From the NCBI GenBank assembly GCA_000149265.1, contig CH003206.1:37265-101264 (forward strand): a DNA stretch of 64,000 nucleotides, written 5' to 3'. The notes below the pieces were generated by a model that was not told where the DNA came from, did not search any database, and was given only the letters and a program-made list of their open reading frames with translations. The first letter of the stretch is position 1; the number at the start of each line of letters is the position of its first letter. The position numbers and the translations under genes were made by a program. Positions 44,661-55,668 of this stretch are shown in pieces. The stretch is from Ciona savignyi. Lineage: Eukaryota; Chordata; Ascidiacea; Phlebobranchia; Cionidae.

Positions 44661-46765
44661 TTAAATTCGTTTCTTCGAGATAACATTGTAAGAAAACGGT
44701 CTTAGTGAGATAACACTCTCCCCTGCCATGTCGACTTTTTCACCGGGCTTTAGTCTAAATGAAAATCTATGAAACAAAGAAACTGTAACCAAGAATAGCT
44801 CCATATTTGCAAGTTGCTGTCCAAGGCAACTACGCAGTCCAATATTGAACTGCATAACTTTCTTGGATTTAACGAAGTTGCCATTAGCGTCAAGATGCCG
44901 TTCAGGGTTGAATTCGTAAGGATTCTTCCATATGGTTTCGTCATGGTGAATTGCCCAAATGTTGGTAAGCACAATGGTGTCTTTCGGAATTCTATAACCC
45001 ATAAGCGTCGTATCTGCACTAGAGTGATGAGGCACAGAAAATGGAACGTTTGGCCGCACTCTATTGGTCTCCTTAAAAACATGAATAATTAAATAAACGT
45101 GCATTAAAACCGTTTTCTTATTTTAGGCATCTATGGAACAAAACAAATAATAAACAATTTCTAACAAATCAACAACCCGCTTTACCTGTATAACTGCTCT
45201 CGCGTATGGCATCTTTTCAGCGTGAGCCATCTTCAGGACTCCACTGGAGCCGAGGACACGATCCACCTCTTCCTGAAACTTCCGTTGAACCTCCGGATAC
45301 TGACAAAGGTAGAGGATGATCCAACATATGGTTGATGTCGTTGTATCCGTCCCCGCTATAAAGAGATCCCGACACTATGGTTCACAATTAGGTTAAAACA
45401 CTTCTCTTCTTCACGACAAGCTTACCCTAAAAAACTCTTATTGTTACAATCAACATGATTTTTTAGGTTTGTATAAAAACGTTACTTTGTATAAAAACTT
45501 AATGATAAATATTATTTTTACCATTGCAACTAGTTGTTCTTTACTGAATGAGCTGTATTGAATCCAGTTTGGGTCTTCTTGTCCCCGGAAATCCTCCTTA
45601 TGTTCTTCATAAGACGTCTTTTCAGGGACATCTGTGATAAGTAAGCCGTTATACAGTAATAGTGTAATTCTTTAATTCGGTCAGTTTTATGATAAACTTA
45701 AAATAACTGAGGTTCAAACGATGTCTGCTATGGTGTTTGTACAAATCCACAACCGGTTAGCTAGCGGCCGGTTTCGACTTAATTATATTTTAGATAAGGG
45801 GAAAAGTACAACCCCAATAAACTAGAGGACTGCGTCTTGTGGCTATGTACTAAACTTACTTTGTTTTTTTATACGAAAGATGGATGTTAAATTATACAAC
45901 CTTTTGTCTTCTTGTCACAGGACTTCTCCATTTCATTGAGAAAGCTGTCGACGTAGTCACGTGGTTCTTTGGGGTCACGTGTGTCTTCGTGTTCCTTGAT
46001 TTCCTTTTCTATAACATCATGGATATCTTGCTTAAACTTCATGGTTTTTCGATACAGCATTCCAAAAACAGGAAGATGGCGAAGAAATGGAGCAATGGCC
46101 ACAAACCCAGTCAATGTACTTAACTTGTCTTTGCGGTTCAATGTAGTTAATATCGCTCTGAAGTCTTCGCTTTCTTCAATAACATTATGTCCAAATATTA
46201 TATGGCAAATGGTAGTTGAAATTACTGTATAAATCTCGTTATCAATGGCAAATGGATCAGATCCGTATTTCTCGATTCTGTCGCAGAGATCATTCACATA
46301 GATTAGGATTGTCGGTTCAAGAGCTCTACTACCCATCCCATATTCCCTCAGCGTGTTCAGTCCGAACCTACGTTGTTCTTGGTGGAAAGATCCAGAATTG
46401 ATCATCAAAATTCCCTTTCCTCCTTTAAAAAGTGGGATTCCATTTGGTGGACGATCCGCTATGTGTGTGTTTTTAACAAGCGCCTCATAAGCCGCCTCAT
46501 AACTCCCAAGCAAAAGGACATCTTTATGTCCTAACCTCACCATACAAACTGGACCGTACTTTTGGTTCCATTTCATCATTGCGTGTTCGGGGTGCTTCCC
46601 TAACTGAGTAATTGCCCCAAGTAGGGGGATTCCCCTGGGTCCAGGCGGGCTTAGTGGAGATCTTCGATTCCAGAATATCCACGTCAGGTAAAACACAATA
46701 AAAAGTAAAAGAATTGTATCAAATGTTCCCCTAATGGTTTGGACTATGCTTACTTCCTCCATCAT
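44661..46765 (-). CDS. CYP2-like cytochrome P450 P4, intact, 524 aa
   Basis: Only P450 of the four with an undisturbed frame. Exons on the minus strand: 46765-45901, 45631-45522, 45374-45186 and 45071-44661; 1575 nt, phases 1, 0, 0, GT-AG. Residues about 14-32 form the membrane anchor, PPGPRG lies at 40-45, the I-helix AGTDTT near 332-337, ETNR (ExxR) at 389-392, FNPERHLD near 442-449 and the haem cysteine near 470 in FNIGLRSCLG. The length is normal for CYP2. The start is MMEE at 46765; a Met upstream in the same frame is not conserved in context. Expected ER monooxygenase of xenobiotics, lipids or steroids; substrate unknown. It is the inverted twin of P3, including its upstream 140 bp. Confidence 0.92.
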
Positions 46766-46905
46766 GCTAACTATATTTCCACAATTGTATCTGCAAGTAG
46801 TGTAAGTCATAAGCTCCAAATATGTTTATGCAATTAGGTACGAGAATTCCCCTAATGTATACCCTTAAGATGTTACGTCAGTTGTTGGTCGCTTAATACT
46901 TGGGA
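46766..46905 (-). promoter_or_regulatory. Conserved P4 upstream region
   Basis: Mirror of the P3 upstream block, including CCTTAAGGGTATA (TATA-like, near 46855-46866), ATTGCATAAACATATTTGGA and GATACAATTGTGG. The similarity ends near the SINE at 46903. Confidence 0.45.
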
Positions 46906-47155
46906 AAACCAAGGGGTTATAACACACGGGCAATAGTCAGATCATCTCGCACCCACCATCATGTTACCTGAGCTATTGGAGAGTGTTGTGTATGATTCAC
47001 ATGTTCCTTCAATTTAGTAGAAATCATTTATCCGCTGGGTTCAGGCAATGTCCGTAAAGTGCCTTGTCCAAGGACGCAACCGACTAGTTAGCGACCAGTT
47101 TCGAAACTGCAACCCTTCGACTGAAAGTCGACGCAATAACCCACCAATCTATGAG
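46903..47155 (-). mobile_element. Family 1 SINE, lacking only the tail end
   Basis: AAAACCAAGGGGTTATAACAC through GTCCAAGGACGCAACCGAC to GAAACTGCAACCCTTCGACT and CCACCAATCTATG. Confidence 0.8.
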
Positions 47156-47160
47156 GACGA

Positions 47161-47400
47161 TTTCGCCAAATCCGACTGCCAAGTCCCTAATTTTGGCCCG
47201 CCGCACGTTGCCAGCATGTTACAAGACTAAATAACGATGTCACAGCTAAATTATGATGTCACAGCTATATTTATGCGTCGCATGATCACTTGGATCTCCA
47301 GTCTAAGAATGGAACAATAATGAGCCCTTCAGTCTAAGAATGGAATAATGATGAGGCCCTTCAGTCTAAGAATGGAATAATGAAGTGTGGCTACCCCTAA
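47161..47400 (+). mobile_element. hAT-type MITE fragment with internal triplication
   Basis: TTTTGGCCCGCC, GCATGTTACAAGACTAAATA and GATGTCACAGCTA match the MITE family at 1379. CAGTCTAAGAATGGAA(C/T)AAT is repeated three times at about 47300-47380. Confidence 0.6.
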
Positions 47401-47439
47401 TCCTAAGCGACATCAACTCGTTACCGGTTCGTTGTGAAA

Positions 47440-48797
47440 TCAAAATCAATTGCTTTTTAGTCGGTAGTAGGCTTTGGCAAGGCACTTTACGGTTGCTAAT
47501 AGACTCATTTAGTTACTAAGTTAAATCAACTAGAGTAATGTCGCCATCATATACCACACACTGCAAGAGCTTCAATAGCCCGAAACAAAACCTTACGGTT
47601 TATCAACCGTGCTGATAAACACAAAAATTGATTCCATGTTTTATCGCCATTCTAATCAATGGTACCCTATTAAATATTCATTGACGTACCGGTACATTGT
47701 GTACACATATGCTAACTGTAATTGCCAAACAATGGTTAATAATCAACATTTTACCTAGAGCTTTACGTGATTACAAACGAATATGTTACGCAATAAAGGC
47801 TAAATAAAACATCCTGCTATGTGAAAAGCCAGTATTACGACACAATTGAATAAATTAAAAATTACTTACGTTTTATAAAATTGTACAGTCACTACTATAA
47901 TGCCAAATAAAGTCTAATAATTTGACAAAATTATGAAAAAGAAGCGTTTGCTTTAAAGGAGGAGTTCAACCAATTATTCTCCCTATCTCTCCAATGCAAA
48001 CTGACTTTACAAAAAAAAGGCTGCCATTTAAAATCCTACCATAGGAAGATATTTTCACAACTAAAAATTGAAGCTTGGATCTGCAACCTATACTTAAAAA
48101 CGGTCCAAAATTTGGCTTAAAGATTTTAACCACCTCCAACTTTTTCCCAACAAAACAACTAGCAGATGCACAATCAACACCTTTATTTTACGAAGCACTA
48201 CTTCACTATTATAAAACTTTACAGTTAAACGAGAACACCGACGCGCAGCCTAGCACATGCTGCTTCCAACCGTACAAACATTGAGGTTTAGCCGCCATTA
48301 TTACTCAGCAAACACACAAATTTAAAAACAATACGGCTAAAAGTTAATTTCGGCCGAGCATAGAGGTCTATTATTTGGATTTACGCCAAGTTAACGCTCC
48401 GAAAACGAGCAGGCTAAACATACTCCTCGCCTCTTTTTGAAGTGTTGCAATTACGCTACATTACACTTTACTATATGGCATTATATAAGAGGTTATCTAC
48501 GTTCTGGTACGCTATTCAAACCATTTAAACCGAGATGGTTTGATTCCATAAATTGTGCAGATATCTTTTTATAATAAGACACGTTATTTACACACCTTCC
48601 TGATATGAGAGGTTTGGAAATTGCATTGCGTTTGCAAGCACACAGGTCTCTATGGTAAAATGTTTACTTGAGTATATTTTTTGCTCCTTCTTTGCTGTAA
48701 TGAAAAATATATTTAACAAGGTTAACAAAAGAAGCAGAAAAAAAACGATCAAACTACAATATCTAAAACATGTCACAATAAAAACAAGACAATGTGA
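47440..48797. other. Spacer with degraded SINE
   Basis: A weak family 1 SINE relic at about 47455-47625 (GGCAAGGCACTTTACGG, ACCACACACTGCAAGAGC). No gene seen in the rest. Confidence 0.4.
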
Positions 48798-48927
48798 ATA
48801 GGATATTCATGTCTATCCCTATGAATTGGAAAACCAAGTGGATTTACACACGGGCCATCGTCAGATCACCTCGTGCCCACCGTCGGGTTACCGGGGCAGT
48901 TGCAATGTGCTGTGTATGATAGACACT
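48798..48927 (-). mobile_element. Family 1 SINE tail half
   Basis: AGGATATTCATGTCTATCCC to AGTTGCAATGTGCTGTGTATG. Abuts the first unit of the 1-kb tandem array. Confidence 0.75.
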
Positions 48928-49534
48928 GCTTTTGTCCGATACGTAACTTTCTTTTTTGCATTTCTGACATGTTAACGAAAGTTTCAGTTCGGTTAAACTT
49001 ACCGGTTTTAAATTATGACAATTTGTGACATGAGGATTTGACGGTCTCACTTTCCTAAATTTGTGTGTTTCTCTGGCCAAGGTTCGAATCCATGATAGAC
49101 TGCTCACTAGGACCGTTTTGGCAACGTTAAATTTTTGCACGTCTCTCTTCTTATCTGGTGTCTGGTTCTCGAGACGCGACTCTTCTTGGTAATCAGCTTC
49201 TTTCGAACAACGTGACGCATTTGCTTCCACGTGGCCTTATCAGCAGAATTCGTTTCTGCAACTTTGTTTTGTAGCTTTTGAAAAATCGAGTTTCTTTGTT
49301 GGACAATTCACTTTTTTTGTTTTTTAAAACGGGCTAAGTTTCTAACCTATGGTAGGCTCGTCAATTATACCGTTTTTGAATAGGGATCGATAACGATTCG
49401 GCCCCACGATCGTACTACACTCAACTTGTTTATTGTATCTTTTCAATATTTGCAGGTTATTTGTTGTACGTGTAATCCATCATCGTGAAGTTTCAGTATA
49501 CTTTCTTTCCAGTCACATGTTATATCCGACCAGT

Positions 49535-49815
49535 TAGTCTGGTGGTTTAGTGCAAAGCCGTTCAACCTAAAGGTTGCAGGTACGAAACTGGTCGCTAACT
49601 AGTCGGTTGTTTCCTTTAGCAAAGCACTTTATGGACATTGCCTGAACGCAGCAGATTAATGGGTTCTACTAAATTAAAGGAATGTTTGTATAATATACAA
49701 CATACTGCAATAGCTGCGGTAACCCGATGGTGGACGCGAGGTGATGTAACGATTGCCCATATGTTAAGCCCCTTGTTTTTCCCATTTACGGGGATAAACA
49801 TGAATATCCTATCCA
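49535..49815 (+). mobile_element. Family 1 SINE in array unit 1
   Basis: Head GTCTGGTGGTTTAGTGCAAAG, B-box region TTGCAGGTACGAAACTGG, tail ATGAATATCCTATCC. Counterparts at 50551-50822 and 51578-51855 lack the bases between GGTTGCAGGTGG and CTAGCTAGTCGG, so units 2 and 3 share a deletion not present in unit 1. Confidence 0.85.
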
Positions 49816-50550
49816 GCGCTGTCATAGTGAGATGTTGCAATGGTAAATTCTGTCTGGCCTTTCCAACAATAGAAACAAAGCTTTTGTCCGATACGTAACT
49901 TTCTTCTTTGCATTTCTGACATGTTACTGATAGTTTCAGTTCGGGTAAAGATTTTCAAATTACGCCAATATGGGTTTCACTTTCTTGAATTTGTGTGTTC
50001 CTCTGGCCAAGGTTCGAATCCATGCTGGACTGGTCACTAGAACCGTTTTTGTATAGAATTGGTATATGCGCATCAATCGCGTTCTTCGGTGCACTGCATT
50101 TGGATTTTAGTTTCTATCGGCAAATCGTCTTGATTTTTAGTAACATTAAGCTTTTGCACGTCTCTCTCCTTATCTGGTGTCTGGTTCTCGAGACGCGACT
50201 CTTCTTGGTAATCAGCTTCCTTCGAACGACGTGACGCATTTTCTTCCACGTGGCCTTATCAGCAAAATTCGTTTCTGCAACTGTGTTTTGTAGATTTTGG
50301 AAAATCAAGTTTCTTTGTTGAACAATTCACTTTTTTTGTTTTTTTCAAAACGGGCCAAGTTTCTAACCTATGAAAGGCTCCATAATTATACCGTTTTGCA
50401 TGGGAATTGGTAAAAGTTCGTCCACACCATCGTACTGCGATTAACCTGTTTATTGCATCTTTGCAATATTTGCAGGTGATTTGTTGTACGTGTAATCCAT
50501 CATCGTAAAGCTTCAGCACACTTTCTTTCCAGTTACATGTTATGTGCGAC

Positions 50551-50822
50551 CGGTTAGTCTGGTGGTTTAGTGCGATGCCTTTCAACGGAAAGGTTGCAGG
50601 TGGCTAGCTAGTCGGTTGTGTCCTTGGGCAAAGCACTTTATGGACATTGCCTGAACGCAGCAGATTAATGGGTTCTACTAAATTGCAGGAATGTTTGTAT
50701 AATATACAACATACTGCAATAGCTGCGGTAACCCGACGGTCGACGCGAGGTGGTGTAACGATTGCCCATATGTTAAGCCCCTTGTTTTTCCCATTTACGG
50801 GGATAAACATGAATATCCTATC
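50551..50822 (+). mobile_element. Family 1 SINE in array unit 2
   Basis: Same insertion as in unit 1, carried by the tandem duplication, with a deletion across the B-box region (GGTTGCAGGTGGCTAGC). Confidence 0.85.
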
Positions 50823-51577
50823 CAGCGCTGTCACAGTAAGATGTTGCAATAGTAAATTCTGTCTGGCCTTTCCAACAATAAAGACAAAGCTTTTGTCCGA
50901 TACGTAACTTTCTTCTTTGCATTTCTGATTTCTGACATGTTACTGATAGTTTCAGTTCGGTTAAAGATTTTGAATTACGCCAATTTGGGTCCATGAGGAT
51001 TTGACGGTCTCACTTTCCTAAATTTGTGTGTTCCTCTGGCCAAGGTTCGAATCCATGCTGGACTGGTCACTAGAACCGTTTTTGTATAGAATTGGTATAT
51101 GTATCAATCGCTTTCTGCGGTGCACAGCATTTCGAATTTAGTTTCTATCGGCAAATCGTCTTGATTTTTCGTAACGTTAAGCTTTAGCACGTCTCTCTCC
51201 TTATCTGGTGTCTGGTTCTCGAGACGCGACTCTTCTTGGTAATCAGCTTCCTTCGAATAACGTGACGCATTTTCTTCCACGTGGCCTTATCAGCAGAATT
51301 CGTTTCTGCAACTGTGTTTTGCCGATTTTGGTAAATCGAGTTTCTTTGTTGGACAATTCACTTTTTTTGTTTTTTAAAACGGGCTAAGTTTCCAACCTAT
51401 GATAGGCTCGTCAATTATACCGTTTTTTTGCATAGGAATCGGTAACAATTCGGCCCCACGATCGTACTACAATCAACTTGTTTATTGTATCTTTTCAATA
51501 TTTGCAGGTTATTTGTTGTATGTGCAATCCACCATCGTGAAGCTTTAGCACATTTTCTCTCCAGTCACATGTTATGT

Positions 51578-51855
51578 CCGACCGGTTAGTCTGGTGGTTT
51601 ACTGCGAAGCCTTTCAACCAAAAGGTTGCAGGTGGCTAGCTAGTCGGTTGTGTCCTTGGGCAAAGCAATTTATGGACATTGCCTGTACCCAGCGGATTAA
51701 TGGGTTCTACTAAATTGCAGGAATGTTTGTATAATATACAACATACTGCAATAGCTGCGATAACCCGATGGTGGACGCGAGGTGATGTAACGATTGCCCA
51801 TGTGTTAATACCCTTTGTTTTTCCCATTTACATGCATAAACATGAATATCCTATC
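51578..51855 (+). mobile_element. Family 1 SINE in array unit 3
   Basis: Shares the B-box deletion of unit 2. The tail ATGCATAAACATGAATATCC has one change in the otherwise constant GGGGATAAACATG. Confidence 0.85.
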
Positions 51856-52395
51856 CAGCGCTATCACAGTAAGATGTTGCAATGGTAAATTCTGTCTGGC
51901 CTTTACAACAATAGAAATAAAGCTTTTGTCCAATACGTAACTTTCTTCTTTGCATTTCTGACATGTTACTGATAGTTTCAGTTCCGTTAAACATTTTAAA
52001 TTACGCCAATATGGGTTTCACTTTCTTAAATTTGTGTGTTCCTCTGGCCAAGGTTCGAATCCATGACGGAATGGTCCCGAGAACCGTTTTTTGTATAGCA
52101 TTGGTATATGTATTAATGGCGTTCTTCGGTGCACTGCATTTAGGTTTCAGTTTCTATCGGCAATTTGTCTTGATTTTTCGTAACATTAAGCTTTTGCACG
52201 TCTCTCTCCTTATCTGGTGTCTGCTTCTCGAGACGCGACTCTTCTTGGTAATCAGCTTCCTTCGAACGACGTGACGCATTTTCTTCCACGTGGCCTTATC
52301 AGCAGAATTCGTTTCTGCAACTGTATTTTGCAGCTTTTGGAAAATCGAGTTTCTTTGTTGGACGATTCACTTTTTTGTTTTTTTTAAAACGGATT

Positions 52396-52868
52396 TTGTC
52401 TTAAAAGATACAAACGATGGTCGGTTCATCTACCATAGTAAAACTATATACTTCCGCCCTCTGCAAGCACAAGCTTAGATTTGTCTATTAATCGCTTTCC
52501 AAAGATAACAAACTTATATTGTCCGTGTGTAAACGCTCTTCGGTCGATTGCCCGTGTGTTAACGCGCCTTGATTTCACCTAGCCCGGTAAAAAGGTTATG
52601 TTGGTGAAACAACTTGTCAAGCTTTAGCTGCACAATACTAACAGCCCAATGTTAAAAGGTGTTTTCAAATCATAGGCTACATTAACACATAGCAATATAC
52701 TGTTTTAACTTGTAAATGTCAATGTATTTTGTAATATTTATTCATAAACACTCGTTGCACGAATAAAAAAAACAAATTTAAGAACAGTTTAAAAGAACTA
52801 GCTTATATGATTTGTTAGACCTTTATACATTTAAAGGCAATTTAAGACTTGTTTTGTGATCTACCATG
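52396..52868. other. Spacer between the 1-kb array and the Kazal C segment
   Basis: No gene seen. GTCCGTGTGTAAACGC and GATTGCCCGTGTGTTAACGC near 52520-52565 are SINE tail scraps. Confidence 0.4.
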
Positions 52869-52869
52869 A

Positions 52870-53165
52870 CTACGTAAGACTGTAGTTTCTTGAAACTTTA
52901 GAATAACCACGCCGGTAAGTAACGGCGAGGTAATCTGAGAAGATTACTAAGGACCTTGAAAGAAAGACGGTACCATGAGTAGTATATTAGATCGGTGATT
53001 TGACTGCAAACGCAACTTCAACAATCTCAAGCTAAGGTAAGCATTGAGTGTATGGTCTGCATCGAATATATCATCGTGCGGTGGAAGTCTGCGTTTAGGT
53101 TTGCTGTCCAAGGATTGCAAGATTTTAACAGTTAATTTGCTGGAGCTATTGCATTGTGTGACCAC
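52870..53165 (+). repeat. Kazal 5' flank copy (gene C)
   Basis: Matches the flanks of genes A and B (TGTAGTTTCTTGAAACTTTA, TATATTAGATCGGTGATTTG, GTGTATGGTCTGCATCGAAT). It contains ACGTAAGAC uninterrupted, the empty site of the MITE found in B. Confidence 0.75.
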
Positions 53166-53323
53166 AAGACTTTGATGTCTGAAAAATTCATCTCGGTGAA
53201 TCTATGCTGATTACTTAGAATAAGTATTATATTAATTGCTATAGCTTCTTCAGTGTTGTATTTTGAAACGTAATACGTTTACAATTGGTATGTTATCAGA
53301 CATTTATTTGTTTCTCACAGATC

Positions 53324-53755
53324 ATGAAGACAATCGCCATTCTTTGTTTAATCGGCTTCTTCGTGTCAGGTGAATCATTTATTACGTTATGAACTAAAGT
53401 GTTAAGTCTCCAATTGATTTTAACATTTTCTTTTTTTAATTTCAGTCAAGAGTGAGGTGAGTGGAATGCCCATAGATATCATATTTACAAGTTTATTAAA
53501 AGTTTTCTATGTAAATTTTTATATTACAGGCTCCAGAGTGTGATGAATTCGTTAACGAAACAGAAGCAACATGTGGCGCACTGCCTGAGGAGCCGGTATG
53601 TGCCACAGATGGAACAGATTATCGACATCCGTGCGCCTTCTGTGCCGCACAGTATTTCACAGAGTAAACAAAACTAAATTTACAGTGTTTTCGTATAAAT
53701 TAAACTTTTCCTTTTCAGCTCAACCTTAACATACTCCAAGGATGGTCGTTGCTAA
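53324..53755 (+). CDS. Kazal gene C: small secreted Kazal-type inhibitor, 75 aa
   Basis: Exons: 53324-53369 (signal peptide MKTIAILCLIGFFVS), 53446-53456 (11 nt), 53530-53663 and 53719-53755; frame intact and GT-AG. The mature peptide APECDEF.. has six cysteines, with PVCATDGTDYRHPCAFC giving C3-x10-C4-x2-C5 and Y-x3-C. Exon 4 is identical to A's, and the C3-C5 core is the same as A's, so A and C are recent duplicates or have been homogenised, with changes concentrated in the N-terminal part and near the C2-C3 loop. AATAAA at 53797-53802. Predicted secreted protease inhibitor. Confidence 0.87.
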
Positions 53756-54049
53756 ACACTGACGCCCCAATAACCACGAGTTCATTATTCGGAGGCAATA
53801 AAATGAGATAAAACTTACGTTGCATTTATTTGAAGATCTATACTAGTGGTATGCGTTGGTTTAAGGACTAACAACATAATCAGGATTATTTATATTCATT
53901 TTACCGGACTCAGTTTCGAACCCAGGATTTGAAAGTCGGTAACGGTAGCGTAAACTAATCGGCCAAACGAACGTACTATTGTTAGGACCATTATAAAAAT
54001 CCAGCAACCTTTCGACTGACCTTCTCAACGAATGAGCATCCTAACAAAG

Positions 54050-54310
54050 TTAATTACCCGGGCAATCGTTATAGGATATTTCCATGCTTAATCCAAACCG
54101 CAAGGGCGTTAACACACGGGTAATCGTCAAATTTCCTCGCGCCCACCGTCGGGTTACCGAATCTAAAGCAGTGTGTTGTGTATAATTAACACGTTTCTCT
54201 AAGTTTTGTAATGCCTGTTAAAGGCCTTGCCCAAGAACACAACCGACTAGTTTCGAACCTATAACAGTTTGGTCGAAAGGCGACGCACTAATCCACCACA
54301 CTAATCGGTA
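54050..54310 (-). mobile_element. Family 1 SINE in the Kazal C segment
   Basis: Positional equivalent of the SINE at 38878-39124 next to gene A, sharing TTACCGAATCTAAAGCAGTG and GTTTTGTAATGCCTGTTAAA. It was present before the segment duplicated. Confidence 0.8.
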
Positions 54311-54318
54311 CCTATTTA

Positions 54319-54760
54319 CAGGCCCGGTGCTAAGAACCGCGGGGCCCAATTAGGAATGTGATTGCGGGGGCCCCTACTCTTCATAGCAAAATTTATGGGT
54401 GTTTATATATTATAAAATACATACCGGTACATACAAACTACAAAAATAAACATTTAATACTTGCTATAAAACTAATTAAAGGTAATGTGGCTGCTTATTT
54501 ACGATATATTGTTTAATATATGCTTATATTGTTTAGCAACCATATCCATTATGACTTAACAGGCAGACACAGAAATATAAATTTGACGTAGTTACGAAGC
54601 ATAACAAATTGATATTAGGAGAAAGAATATTATTTCACTTTGTTTTACGTTTCAGTAGTATTTTAAACCTCGTAATACAGAAAAACCCCCGCTTGCGCGG
54701 GGCCCCTTCAAGGTACGGGGCCCAATCTGATCTAATCGGTCAAATCGGCCTAAAACCGGC
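54319..54760. mobile_element. hAT-type MITE with 8-bp target duplication
   Basis: CCTATTTA flanks the insert on both sides (54311-54318 and 54761-54768). The ends CAGGCCCGGTGCTAAG and CCTAAAACCGGC are imperfect inverse repeats of the CAGGGCCGG hAT type. GC-rich ends with an AT-rich middle. The paralogous site beside gene A (about 38868-38876) has a single uninterrupted CCTATTTA. Confidence 0.88.
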
Positions 54761-54768
54761 CCTATTTA

Positions 54769-54991
54769 TCCACTCATGTGATATTGCCAGAGCCTTGCTG
54801 TTCTCTTAAGCGCAGTTGGCGGCTTATATAACTTGGCCTAAGAAAGAAAGAAAGAAAAGGGAAATAAAGCAACAAGAAACCTATACTGTTTTAACGGTTT
54901 AGGTGTCATCGCAGCATCCCTCAAATATCAATATTGTTGTGTGAAATTATTGGCAAAAATGAGCAAACCAAAAGACGACAAATATATTTGG
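54769..54991 (+). repeat. Distal end of the Kazal segment duplication
   Basis: CATGTGATATTGCCAG, TACTGTTTTAACGGTTTAGG and GACGACAAATATATTTGG match 38660-38870 in inverse. Similarity stops near 54991. An AGAA microsatellite (about 54842-54860) is expanded here compared with the A copy. Confidence 0.75.
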
Positions 54992-55668
54992 AAAATGTTT
55001 ATTTTATGAAAGCGTGAAATGAAGAAAAAAAGAAATTTTTGAAATCTTTTAATTTTGATCAAAATGCCAGACTATCACAATTGAAAACATAGGTAACAAA
55101 ATCACAGCGAAACTTAAAATAGTTTGAATTATTAGAAAAACACCATGGAAAATAATGTAGAAACGTGATTGAACTTCGGCTTCTAAATTTTTTGTTGTAA
55201 AACTGTTTAAACAATACGAAGGTATAAGTGGGGGGTTTGTGTTCGCAACCTACAAAAAATAAAAGTGAAAGGTCTCTTAATATAGTTAACTGTGAAATAA
55301 TCATTTAACAACGTATTAAACCAGGTAACATTCGCTGACGTACAAGGTAATCTGACGAGTTTCCGAACACAGTGGATTAATGGGTTCTACTAAAATTAAA
55401 TGATCGTATTCAATCATACACAACACACTGCAATAGCTGTTGCAACTCAAAGGCGTCAGGTGATTTGACGAATGTCTATGTGATAAACCGCCTTTTTCCA
55501 TTGTATTCAAAATATCGTAAGCAATACAAAGAAATTTGGATATTTTCAACAAAATTCATATATTGAAATATTATTTAAAATGGAACTTAAATATTTTCGG
55601 ACGGTAATTCCCTAGTTTAAAGTGCAGAACTTAAATTACAAACTCACCAACAGGTCGTTCAGTTTATT
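54992..55668. other. Spacer between Kazal C segment and Tudor gene 3' end
   Basis: A family 1 SINE fragment lies at about 55360-55505 (+). No gene seen. The 3' UTR of the Tudor gene should lie just below 55669. Confidence 0.45.
55360..55505 (+). mobile_element. Family 1 SINE fragment
   Basis: GTGGATTAATGGGTTCTACT, TACACAACACACTGCAATAG and GGTGATTTGACGAATG follow the family order. No head, diverged tail. Confidence 0.65.

Larger units (their letters stand above)
48928..52395 (+). repeat. Tandem array, unit about 0.95-1.03 kb, about 3.4 copies, each carrying SINE sequence
   Basis: GCTTTTGTCCGATACGTAAC (CAATACG in the last) recurs at 48928, 49880, 50889 and 51922, giving periods of 952, 1009 and 1033 bp. 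Each full unit contains, in order, a family 2 SINE piece (GTTCGAATCCATG, inverse), CTCCTTATCTGGTGTCTGGT with GAGACGCGACTCTTCTTGG, a second family 2 piece, and a family 1 SINE (+) ending GAATATCCTATCC. Short frames on both strands do not persist from unit to unit, so coding function is unlikely. Confidence 0.85.

Noticed and set aside
48844..50585. Minus-strand frames with CxxC pairs (CQKCKK, CKYCKD) in the 1-kb array
   Set aside because: The frame is interrupted by stops in other units and overlaps SINE sequence, so a zinc-binding protein is not supported.
48928..52395. CRISPR-like spacing of repeats
   Set aside because: Units are about 1 kb tandem copies in a eukaryotic genome, not short repeats with unique spacers.
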